Shown: positions 26,975 through 35,820 of the stretch, piece after piece
Layout: every line of letters starts with the position of its first letter
Position numbering within the stretch: the stretch's first letter is position 1
Origin: Saprospiraceae bacterium
GTDB taxonomy: Bacteria > Bacteroidota > Bacteroidia > Chitinophagales > Saprospiraceae
Reading direction: 5' to 3'
DNA length: 64,000 nt
Assembly: GCA_016718505.1 (NCBI GenBank)
Contig: JADKDE010000001.1
Coordinates: 448,501 to 512,500 of the forward strand
Program-made: the position numbers and the translations under genes
Notes under the pieces: generated by a model
Told to the model about the DNA's origin: nothing
Database searches by the model: none
The model's input: only the letters and a program-made list of their open reading frames with translations

Positions 26975-28309
26975 ATGGAAAAACCACGGTTAAGTTTTTG
27001 GCAAATCTGGAATATGTGTTTTGGATTTTTTGGTATCCAATTCGGATGGACTCTCCAGATGAATAACATGAGTGCAATCTACCAGTATTTGGGTGCAGAG
27101 CCTGATAAAATAGCTGGATTATGGTTAGCGGCACCGATGACAGGATTGATCATTCAGCCTATTGTCGGTTATCTCAGCGATAGAACCTGGCATCCTAAGT
27201 TAGGAAGACGAAGGCCATATTTTATGATTGGTGCGATATTGAGTAGTATCATGTTGTTGATTATGCCCAATTCACCCTCCGTGTGGATCGCTGCGGGGTC
27301 ATTGTGGATATTGGACTCAAGTATCAATATCAGTATGGAGCCATTCCGAGCATTTGTAGGAGATAAATTGTCTGAAAAACAGCAATCTTTTGGTTATGCA
27401 ATGCAGAGTATGTTTATCGGTGGAGCTTCTTTTATTGCTGGGTTTTTACCCATGCTACTCAATCGATATTTTGGTATAAATAATGAAAGTGTAAATAATA
27501 GCATTCCTGATAATATCAGATGGTCGTTTTATATTGGTGCGTTTGCATTTTTCTTATCCGTTTTATACACAGTAATGAGGGCTGACGAATATCCTCCTGA
27601 TGAAAAAGAATTGGATAAATTGCGGGCTCAGAAAATAAGTCCAATGGATATCGTCAAAGAAATTTTTCAGGGAATCATCAACATGCCTTCAAATATGAAG
27701 AGGCTGGCGTTAGTACAGTTTTTGACATGGCCAGGACTTTTTCTTATGTGGTTTTATTATACGCCAAGTGTTGCGAACTATATATTCAAGGCAACTAGTA
27801 CCAGTGACCCGAATTATACGAGCGGGGTTGAATTTGCTAACATGACGTATTCTATTGAGAACCTAGTGACTTTTTTATTTTCATTTACATTGCCATTTTG
27901 GGTTGGATTTTTAGGGAAAAGAAACACCCATATCGTTTGTCTGTTTATAGGAGCTCTGGGTTTATTTAGCTTTCAATATGTACATAACCCTAATTATTTG
28001 TTTTTGACGATGGGAATGGTCGGAATAGCCTGGGCGTCAATACTTTCGATGCCTTATAGTTTATTGGCAGGGACATTGCCTCCCCAGAAAATGGGGTTCT
28101 ATATGGGCGTTTTTAATTTTTTCATTGTAATACCCGAAATTTTGGCCTCCTTGTTTTTTGGGTGGATTTTAAAAAATTGGCTTGATAACAACATGATGCT
28201 GGGCGTTGTAACAGGAGGTATTTTAATGGCATTAGCTGCCTTGGCTTGTTTTTTTGTAAAGGAGAATGTGCCACAATTTCAAGAAGAGGAGTCCAAAATA
28301 AGTCATTAG
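26975..28309 (+). CDS. MFS sugar porter (SLC45-like, maltose/maltodextrin transporter)
   Basis: A 444-aa, 12-helix major facilitator. The early motif GWTLQMNNMSAIYQYLGA and the loop 2-3 motif GYLSDRTWHPKLGRRRPYF are typical of the SLC45/GPH-like sugar porters found in Bacteroidota maltodextrin loci. It begins 5 nt after the GH13 stop and would move maltose or short maltodextrins across the inner membrane. It ends the locus; a hairpin at 28361-28379 follows. Confidence 0.88.
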   Translation: MEKPRLSFWQIWNMCFGFFGIQFGWTLQMNNMSAIYQYLGAEPDKIAGLWLAAPMTGLIIQPIVGYLSDRTWHPKLGRRRPYFMIGAILSSIMLLIMPNSPSVWIAAGSLWILDSSINISMEPFRAFVGDKLSEKQQSFGYAMQSMFIGGASFIAGFLPMLLNRYFGINNESVNNSIPDNIRWSFYIGAFAFFLSVLYTVMRADEYPPDEKELDKLRAQKISPMDIVKEIFQGIINMPSNMKRLALVQFLTWPGLFLMWFYYTPSVANYIFKATSTSDPNYTSGVEFANMTYSIENLVTFLFSFTLPFWVGFLGKRNTHIVCLFIGALGLFSFQYVHNPNYLFLTMGMVGIAWASILSMPYSLLAGTLPPQKMGFYMGVFNFFIVIPEILASLFFGWILKNWLDNNMMLGVVTGGILMALAALACFFVKENVPQFQEEESKISH

Positions 28310-28360
28310 AATCCGAGAAAATAAAATTCTTGTTTTCATAATCCAACCGATTTGTCTCCT

Positions 28361-28379
28361 AACTTGCAAAATGCAAGTT
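28361..28379. terminator. Hairpin between convergent transporter and ruvC genes
   Basis: AACTTGC (28361-28367) and GCAAGTT (28373-28379) form a perfect 7-bp stem with a 5-nt loop. It lies between two converging genes. T-runs are poor on both strands, so termination strength is uncertain. Confidence 0.45.
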
Positions 28380-28381
28380 GG

Positions 28382-28948
28382 TTATTTGATGGCTTTTACT
28401 TTGGTGGTTATCTTTTCTTCATTGGCTTTTGCGTACGACGACCACCCACTATATTTTTTACCAGGTGTTACTTTGCTATTTCCTTGAAAATAATGGCATA
28501 CGGCAACACTCAATGCATCCGAAGCATCTAAATATGCATGATCCATGGGTGTATTTAATATCCGTTCAAGCATCGCAGCTACTTGTTCTTTCGATGCATT
28601 TCCATTACCCGTTACGCTTTGTTTGATTTTTTTTGGAGAATATTCAAATGTTGGCAACCCTTTTTGGAATCCAACTGCAATGGCTACTCCTTGCGCTCTT
28701 CCTAACTTCAACATGGACTGTACGTTTTTACCAAAAAATGGTGCTTCGATGGCCATTACCTCTGGTTTGTATAGAGTGATCATTTCCTCAACTCTTGTAC
28801 ATATCATGCCGAGCTTTTGATGCGCATCATCTAGGTAGTCTAGTCTAATGACGCCCATATGAACTAGCTTTAAGTTTTTATTTTCTGAATCAATGATTGC
28901 GAACCCCAATATATTGGTACCCGGATCTATTCCCAATATTCTGGACAT
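28382..28948 (-). CDS. ruvC: Holliday junction resolvase RuvC
   Basis: A 188-aa RNase H-fold resolvase that cuts Holliday junctions made by RuvAB. Acidic catalytic residues are visible in ILGIDPGTNILGFA (Asp7), AIEAPFFGKN (Glu) and LDASDALSVAVCH (Asp pair). A C-terminal extension of about 25 lysine-rich residues exceeds the E. coli protein. The ATG at 28948 is 2 nt from the stop of the upstream peptidase gene, so the two are likely co-transcribed despite unrelated roles. Confidence 0.96.
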   Translation of the reverse strand: MSRILGIDPGTNILGFAIIDSENKNLKLVHMGVIRLDYLDDAHQKLGMICTRVEEMITLYKPEVMAIEAPFFGKNVQSMLKLGRAQGVAIAVGFQKGLPTFEYSPKKIKQSVTGNGNASKEQVAAMLERILNTPMDHAYLDASDALSVAVCHYFQGNSKVTPGKKYSGWSSYAKANEEKITTKVKAIK

Positions 28949-28950
28949 AG

Positions 28951-31110
28951 TTATAATTTTTCTTTTAAAAAGGAAGTCATTTTGGTAAATAGATGAAGAC
29001 GCGTATTACCCCCTGAAATCCCATGATTCTTATTGGGATAGAAATAAGTATCGAACTGCTTATTCGCTTTTATAAGGGCTAAGGCCATTTCAGCAGTATT
29101 TTGAAAATGAACATTATCGTCTGCCATGCCATGGATTAGCAAATAATTGCCCTTTAACTTATCAGCAAAATAAACAGGCGAATTATCTCTGTACCCTGCC
29201 TCGTTTTCTTTTTCATCCTTCATATATCGTTCAGTATAGATAGAGTCATACCATTTCCAGTTGGTGACTGGTGCTACGGCAATCGCCGCTTTAAACACAT
29301 CGTTGCCCTTAAACAGGCATAGAGACGACATGTAACCACCATAGCTCCATCCAAAAATTCCTATCCTTTTTTTATCGACAAAATCCCACTCAGCGATCGA
29401 TTTTGCGGCATCAATTTGGTCATTTGTTTCTAGATTTCCTAGCTGTAAATAGGTTTGTTTTTTGAAAAATTCTCCTCTTCCTCCTGTTCCTCTATTGTCC
29501 ACACAAACTACAATATACCCATTCTGACTTAACATTTGAAACCACCAATAATTACCTCCGTGCCAATTGTCAATAACCTGTTGGCTACCTGGACCACCAT
29601 ACAAAAACATAAATACAGGGTAGTGTTTTTGTGGGTCAAAATCGCGTGGTTTTATCATCCAAGCATTTAGTTTATCATTATTTCTGTTGGTAAATTGAAG
29701 AAACTCTATGGTTTGAGTTCCGAATTTTCTTTGTAATTCGGCTATCTTTTCATTGTCTTCTATGATCCGAATTTTATTTCCATCATTGTCGAACACCTCA
29801 TAGGAAGCCGCTTTATTGATAGTACTGGAGGTATTTACCCAATATTTGTAAGTAGAACTAAATTGCGCATTGTTTTCACCAATCGATTTTGAAATCCTCG
29901 TTTTTGCATCATTATTGAGGTCTATTTTATAGATCTCTCTTTGCATGGGCGAGATTTCAGCGGCTTGATAATATAAGGTATTTGACTTTTGATCCAATCC
30001 GTATAAATTCGTTATTTCATAATCACCTCGGGTCAATTGCTTGATTATTTTTCCATCCATTCCATATAAATATACATGATTATAACCTGAGTTTTCACTA
30101 GTCCAAAGGAATTCTTTCCCGTTTTCAAGAAAGGTCAAATTATCATGGAGATCAACATAATATTTGTTCTTTTCTTCCATCAAAAGACGTGTAGAACCAG
30201 TTTTTGCATCCACCAAGATCAACTCTAGGTGATTTTGCCACCGATTCATTCTAGTTACACAAAGCACATTTGGATCTTGAGTCCATTTGATTCGAGGGAT
30301 GTATTGATCAGGGTTCTTACCCAAGTTTATTTTTATTGTTTTTTTTGATTTTGCGTCATAAATATAGAGATCTATGATGGCATTTTTTTCACCTACTTTT
30401 GGGTACTTGAAAGAATAAGTATCTGGATATGCGCCATCATTGAAATACTCCATTGTAAATTGTTTTACGTCTTTTTCGTTAAACTTTAAATAGGCTATTT
30501 TTTGCCCATCTTTGTTCCACTCGAAAGCCCGTGTTAAAACGAACTCCTCTTCATATACCCAATCTGAGGCACCATTTATGATTTCTTTTTTCTTACCATC
30601 TATGGTTATTCTATTGATTTTGTTAGTGGTAAGATCCTTAAAATATAGATCGTTGTTGAATACGTATCCAACTTTTGTTCCCTGAGGATTAAAGTGGGCG
30701 TATTGAATTTTTTGTTGGGCAGCCAAAGGTTCTAGTTTTCTTTTTACTCGATCAAAAATATAGTTAATAGAGGTATAACTATGTCGATAAATTTGTTCAA
30801 TTTCGGTCTCAAGCATGATTATTTGCTCGTTAGCACTCAATGAGTACGAATTAATATTTGCCAGTCCATTATAGGTTGCGATATTAAATAAGGTGTCCGT
30901 CAAAAGCCCAGTTTCTATTGAATACCCATTTATTTTGCCATCTTCAAGTCGAGTGAAAGTTTTTCCATCGTTCAAAAAATTAAATCCTGCAACGGAGTTT
31001 GTTCTAAATGTTCCCTTTTGAAAGATATCCTCTAGTGTAATTGGGCTTTGTCCCCAGCTTGTTTGGATGTATAAACTTAAAATACAACCTAAGACAAATA
31101 ATTTTTTCAT
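28951..31110 (-). CDS. S9 family dipeptidyl-peptidase IV-like serine peptidase
   Basis: A secreted peptidase of about 719 residues. It has a signal peptide (MKKLFVLGCILSLYIQTSWGQ) and starts at ATG 31110 rather than the in-frame 31119. An N-terminal eight-bladed DPP-IV propeller (about 60-460, with the glutamate pair in DWVYEEEF that binds the substrate N-terminus) precedes an alpha/beta hydrolase domain. The triad is Ser in GWSYGGYMS, Asp in HGMADDNVHF and His in NKNHGISGG. It removes Xaa-Pro dipeptides from peptides in the periplasm or at the surface. Confidence 0.93.
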   Translation of the reverse strand: MKKLFVLGCILSLYIQTSWGQSPITLEDIFQKGTFRTNSVAGFNFLNDGKTFTRLEDGKINGYSIETGLLTDTLFNIATYNGLANINSYSLSANEQIIMLETEIEQIYRHSYTSINYIFDRVKRKLEPLAAQQKIQYAHFNPQGTKVGYVFNNDLYFKDLTTNKINRITIDGKKKEIINGASDWVYEEEFVLTRAFEWNKDGQKIAYLKFNEKDVKQFTMEYFNDGAYPDTYSFKYPKVGEKNAIIDLYIYDAKSKKTIKINLGKNPDQYIPRIKWTQDPNVLCVTRMNRWQNHLELILVDAKTGSTRLLMEEKNKYYVDLHDNLTFLENGKEFLWTSENSGYNHVYLYGMDGKIIKQLTRGDYEITNLYGLDQKSNTLYYQAAEISPMQREIYKIDLNNDAKTRISKSIGENNAQFSSTYKYWVNTSSTINKAASYEVFDNDGNKIRIIEDNEKIAELQRKFGTQTIEFLQFTNRNNDKLNAWMIKPRDFDPQKHYPVFMFLYGGPGSQQVIDNWHGGNYWWFQMLSQNGYIVVCVDNRGTGGRGEFFKKQTYLQLGNLETNDQIDAAKSIAEWDFVDKKRIGIFGWSYGGYMSSLCLFKGNDVFKAAIAVAPVTNWKWYDSIYTERYMKDEKENEAGYRDNSPVYFADKLKGNYLLIHGMADDNVHFQNTAEMALALIKANKQFDTYFYPNKNHGISGGNTRLHLFTKMTSFLKEKL

Positions 31111-31267
31111 TAAAACCAAATATTAAGTGTGTAATAATTTTTCAAAAAGAATCTCAAATCACAAGGAAGACTCAAAGTCGCTTAATGGTGACTTTTTATT
31201 GAAATTCATAAGCAAAGTTAATAATTACACCAAGGACTAGGAGAAAAATTTATGAATTAGTCCCGAC

Positions 31268-32476
31268 CTAAAAATCTAAACCCATCGATAAATGAAATCT
31301 TGGGGATGTAATTTGGTTTGTTTCGATACCCCAGGCATAGTCACCACGGAGGAAATAACCAAAGATATTTGCCCTCAACCCAAGACCATAACCCAATACG
31401 ATTGGATTTCGATAGTAATTAACTTTGAGATATATTGATGGTGGATTTTCAATTAAGACTGTATTTGAAGGATTTTTATTGTTAAAAGGAGGGGGGCCAG
31501 TCCAAGCAGTACCTCCATCAAGAAAGCCAACAGCCTGAATACTTCTCAAAAAGGCTGACCGAAGAGGTTTTTGGCTTAAATATTTTAAAAATGGAACCCG
31601 AAGTTCAATGTTAAAAATACCGTAAGTTGTACCATTTCGAATATTGTATTCAAACCCACGTAGGTTAGGAGCAGTTACTTGATAAGCCAAAGGAACATCT
31701 ACTGGATGTGGGATATTTGAATTAAATCTAGGAAATAGCCAATTGTCCGTACCACCAATATAGTGCAATATCCGCTCAGTACCAAAAGAGTATGCCCCAG
31801 CAAATCTACCCGCCAAAATGCTGTGGCGATCTAGTCTCAAAAAGTGGCGGATGTCCATGCCGAAAATACCAGTATAACCTTTCTGAAAATCAAAATCTAA
31901 AGTCCCTAAATTGACCGATAATGGCTTTATAGTCTCTAGATATATCTTGGCTTTTGTTCCATAATTGATATTGATATCAACGTCGATCGAATTGTCATAC
32001 ACGTAACTGAGTTGAATTCCAAGGCGTTGGTTTAATAAGTCAGGAGCTTCCAAAGATACAAAATCAGAAGCTAAAGGAGTGAATTTATCTTGGCGGACTG
32101 TGCTTATCGCCCTTAAGCTTTGATGAACATCGAAGGCGTACTTCAATGTGTATTGTCCTAATAGCGTAACTGTTTTGGCACGATACGTAATGATACCGCT
32201 GGATCCTATATTCTCGTTAAGTGTTTTTCTATAAAGGGTATATTGGTGGTCAAAGCGATGTTTCAAATCCTCAAAGGTCAAAAATATCTCAGAGCCATTA
32301 AAGCTAGTAGGAATTCGTACTCCGCCTTCAAAAATATAGTTTTCGAGTAGATCTTTCCATTTAGCTTTGGCCAAAATCCCCAAAGGCGTAGTGTTAAAAT
32401 CAGCAGGACTATTGATAAAGCTGTTTAATCCACCGAATAAAGGATTATTATCAATGGTGGTATTAAAGTCAAGCAA
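31268..32476 (-). pseudogene. Broken envelope protein, C-terminal beta-barrel fragment
   Basis: This 402-codon frame holds the C-terminal part of a large protein whose upstream parts are 32539-33435 and 33447-34733. It reads as an outer-membrane barrel of the BamA/surface-antigen kind, with alternating strands, GDYAWG and a terminal phenylalanine (FHLSMGLDF). The frame stays open upstream of 32476 (reading INGENLNQTPNLETT and then LYRIDPLKVVPYKLRF), and meets the preceding frame near 32621. One base is missing at the join. If the base were restored the segments would form one chain of roughly 1,150 residues. Confidence 0.7.
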
Positions 32477-32538
32477 ACGAAATCGGAGTTTGTATGGGAC
32501 TACTTTAAGCGGATCTATCCTATATAAACCGTTAGCAT

Positions 32539-33435
32539 TTAAAATCTCTGGAGTGCTGGATGTAGTTTCAAGGTTAGGTGTCTGGTTGAGATTTTCTCCA
32601 TTGATGATGAAGGGAGTCTCTCACGATGTAGGGCTATATTGTCAAATTGTGTTTGAAAATATAAATTGGGATTGGTTTCACTCAGTGTGTCCAAACTTTC
32701 AATAAAGGGATCCTTTGGCTTTGTATAGGGTTTGATTTTTATTTGGTCAGGTCTTAGTTGCTTTATTGTCGGTGTTCTTTTTTCTTGCATAAAAGCGGTG
32801 AACTGAACAGAATCTGCTGAGACAAACAAAGAATCCTTCGACGATACTATCAAGCTCCTACCGCGAATTTCACTCACCAAAAACTGTGGGGAAAAGTTAT
32901 AAACAGGAGTATTTAATTTTGAAAAGAATTGATTTTTAAGTCGCAGTTGTATGATTGAAAGAGGCTCTTGGCGTTCTATTTCCCAGCTCTTGGGAATGAC
33001 TTCTTTACTCGATATGATGCGATAAGTTCCATCTCGAAGCAGAATTCTTTCAAATTTTAGATTATCATATCCATCGATGGAGCTAATCAACAAGGCTTTA
33101 ATACCCGTTTGGTCGGTCAAATATCCAAGTTCTGACGGAGATGTTTGTCTCGGTTTTCTCTCATTTATCAGCGGTGTTTCAGATAAACGTTGTAGTTGAG
33201 GCCATTTGGCATCCAATTGATAATAAAAAAGGTCGAAACTAGGATTTACAAGGATCGTATCAGGAATGACTTTTTTTAATTCTGCATCTGGACGATTGGA
33301 GCTAAAAACCAATCCCTTGGCCCCTTGATAATTTAATATCTTTACGTCTAAATCATCAAAAATGTCATTTGTCAGATTTTCAATACTATTATTCTTTATA
33401 TTGTAATAATATAAATCGGTAAATTGCTCGCCCAA
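32539..33435 (-). pseudogene. Broken envelope protein, middle propeller fragment
   Basis: The middle frame of the broken gene encodes TolB/PD40-like propeller blades (DLYYYNIKNNSIENLTNDIFDDLD and GYLTDQTGIKALLISSID). It is actually open slightly further upstream than the first methionine: reading RIFAFDFDENKGLVLSALGEQF links it to the preceding fragment near 33482. A missing A in CAAG (expected CAAAG) explains that shift. At its other end it runs out of frame near 32621. Function is unknown; relatives are hypothetical surface proteins of Bacteroidota. Confidence 0.65.
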
Positions 33436-33446
33436 AGCAGAAAGAA

Positions 33447-34733
33447 CTAAACCTTTATTCTCATCAAAGTCAAAAGCAAAAATTCTTGTAATTTTTCAGG
33501 AAGTTTTATTTTGTATCGAGCTTTTTTGTCCTTTAAATCATAATAGTAAAACCACCATCGATCTCTTTTATTAAATACAACACCCAGCGCCTTGTGATTG
33601 GCAGTCCAAGCGATTTGTGGCATTTGAAAATCTTCTTGTTGGACATTGTTGCGGTGTCCAAAACACAATATGTTTTTTGTTTTTTTTGACTTTAGGTCGA
33701 TTAGTTTTACAAAAGTCTTGTCCATATGGTTAAGGACCATTGCCGCTAGATTATTTTCTTTGTTTTCCTCTATCTGGGTGATTTTGAAGCCTCGTTTGGC
33801 TTTGTAGAAAGCATCTATTTTTAGAGAAATGGAGGCTAACTTTGCTTCATCGTTTAAATAAAACTCTGAATAATACTCCCACATCTTATTGATTTCATTT
33901 TCAAAACTATTGCCTAGGACGTAAAGGAAACTACTTTCAATGTTTTTATTAATTCGTGCAACATAAAGAATATTTGGAATTTCAACTTCACCATGAAAAT
34001 CAGCAATATACTTCCAAAAGGCCTTTCCCGCAGTTCTACCATCTTGCGCCATCCATCGGTTAAAATTTTTGTATTGCTGATGAAGAAAAACCTCCTGTGT
34101 AAGATAATCATCCTCGATGGTCCACCGATCACCAATATAGGAGACAAGACCATCAACGAACCAATTGGGGATTATAGGAGTATTGTTATTTTGTAATGCC
34201 TGTTTCCACTCAGCTCCATAAAACATGTTTTGTATAAAAGCTTCAGCTATGCCCTCGCGAATCTGTGTCCGAAGATTATTCATATCTCCATTGTAATAGA
34301 CAAAAATTCTATTTCCTTCGACTTTTACCTTTCTTTTTTCTAGTATAAATGCCTCGGATATTCCGATATTACTTTGTTTAATATCATTTAAATCACTAAA
34401 AACTAAAATGTCTAATTTATCATTTAATTTAAATTCCAAAAGTTTGATGAGTTCTTCAAAGTCTTTTTCAGCATATTGAACAGTTTTATAACCGAGTGAT
34501 CTTGATTTTCCATAAAAATAGGTAACGAAATTTTGACTTTCAAAATAAATCCATTCATCAAAATCATCATTGAATTGTACTCTATTTTTCCCATATTCTA
34601 CTTGAGATACCTGACCGAGAAGTGGGTGAGACGCATCAAATAGAAATATTATACTTAGTAAAAATATCCATGAAATCTGGTGATATTTTCCTAAGTTTTT
34701 CCAGCACATAAGGATTTGTTTTTTTTTATTCAT
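33447..34733 (-). pseudogene. Broken envelope protein, N-terminal fragment
   Basis: The N-terminal ~428 residues of the broken gene. The start chosen is ATG 34733 (MNKKKQI); the in-frame ATG at 34775 is less likely. An uncleaved or late-cleaved hydrophobic stretch (ISWIFLLSIIFLFDASHPLLGQ) is the probable signal peptide. About residues 50-260 look like an MA-clan peptidase-like domain without a recognised HExxH motif (the equivalent reads REGIAEAF). The frame stops at 33447 after a 1-nt shift. The whole protein likely sits in the outer membrane with its propeller in the periplasm. Confidence 0.65.
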
Positions 34734-34822
34734 CTTATAAAATTCCAAAGTACTACATTTTGCTAACTGTGACATTTATAAAAATATCAAAATCAATGAA
34801 AGTGAATTTCAATAAAATAAAT

Positions 34823-34830
34823 TACTTTTG
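34823..34830 (+). promoter_or_regulatory. Bacteroidota -7 box upstream of the CxxCH T9SS protein
   Basis: TACTTTTG matches TAnnTTTG exactly and lies 75 nt before the ATG at 34905 in an AT-rich divergent gap. No clear TTG at the -33 spacing was found, so this is tentative. Confidence 0.35.
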
Positions 34831-34904
34831 ACAACAAATTTAGCGAATTTAACTTTCAATATTCTTTAAAGTCATTTATTCTATCCCACAATTAACAAAA
34901 ATTT

Positions 34905-35765
34905 ATGGTAAAATTATCAAAACTTCACTTGCAAGCTTGGATTTATATTGCGTTAATATTTTCTGGGTTTCTCACGTTGTCCAATTCAGGAGGAAGAGTA
35001 GCCTCAACAGGTCTCGGTAATACAGGTGCACCAGGTGATCAATTCATGGGACAGAATCCAATATATTGCAATAATTGCCACGGTGGGAATGCTTATATAC
35101 CTCAATGCAATATTGCTGTTTTAGACTCTGCTACAAATCTGCCCGTCTCATCCTATATCCCTAATACGACATATAAAATTGTTACGACCGTTAGTCCAAC
35201 CCTTGGAACTCCTATTAGGTATGGGTTTCAACTGTGTGCAACAAAGGGGACGACCACGACGGGTATAAATACTTGGCATAGTCCGAGTGCAAATGCAAAA
35301 ATCACCCCAACCAACGGAAAGACTTATGTGGAGCATAATTTGAACAGTAATACTGGCGTTTTTAATGTGTATTGGAAAAGCCCAGTTTCGGGAACGGGTA
35401 AGGTAAATTTTTATAGTTGTGGTGTGGCTGCCAATGGCAATGGAAACGATAATGGAGATGGGGCTAAAAATACCTCTTTGTCTTTAGCAGAAAGCACAAC
35501 GGGGGCGAGTGAAGAATTAAAAAGTTTCGATAAAATTATAATTAAAAACACTATTGTTAAGGATGGAATAAATATAGAAATCAAAGATTTGGATGTTGAG
35601 CATTATAATATTTATTTTGTTTCTATCGATGGACGGTCAATTCTTAAATCACCCATTAAAAATTTCATACCTTTAAATCAAATAGCTAAAGGAGTAATTT
35701 TCTACTATATCTTGGATAATACCAACAAAATTGTGGATAGAGGAAAATTATTGAAGATAGAATAA
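34905..35765 (+). CDS. Choice-of-anchor/Reeler-like protein with CxxCH and T9SS tail
   Basis: A 286-aa secreted protein. After a hydrophobic signal (IYIALIFSGFLTLSNSGGRV) comes TGAPGDQF followed by CNNCHGG (near residue 64), a CxxCH that could bind haem c. The next ~130 residues form a Reeler/choice-of-anchor V-like beta domain (YKIVTTVSPTLGTPIRYGFQL ... VYWKSPVSGTGKVNFYSCGVA). The C-terminal ~80 residues resemble a T9SS type A sorting domain. This arrangement is common in Bacteroidota, but its role is not known. A possible promoter box lies at 34823-34830. Confidence 0.75.
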   Translation: MVKLSKLHLQAWIYIALIFSGFLTLSNSGGRVASTGLGNTGAPGDQFMGQNPIYCNNCHGGNAYIPQCNIAVLDSATNLPVSSYIPNTTYKIVTTVSPTLGTPIRYGFQLCATKGTTTTGINTWHSPSANAKITPTNGKTYVEHNLNSNTGVFNVYWKSPVSGTGKVNFYSCGVAANGNGNDNGDGAKNTSLSLAESTTGASEELKSFDKIIIKNTIVKDGINIEIKDLDVEHYNIYFVSIDGRSILKSPIKNFIPLNQIAKGVIFYYILDNTNKIVDRGKLLKIE

Positions 35766-35793
35766 ACTTTGGCGTTAAATTGTGTTATTATGA

Positions 35794-35801
35794 TATCTTT
35801 G
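35794..35801 (+). promoter_or_regulatory. Bacteroidota -7 box of the mnmG operon
   Basis: TATCTTTG matches TAnnTTTG exactly, 19 nt before the mnmG ATG. A TTTG at 35768-35771 lies 22 nt upstream and could serve as the -33 element. The predicted 5' leader is only about 10-15 nt. Confidence 0.55.
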
Positions 35802-35820
35802 CGCAGTAAAAGTAAGGTAA

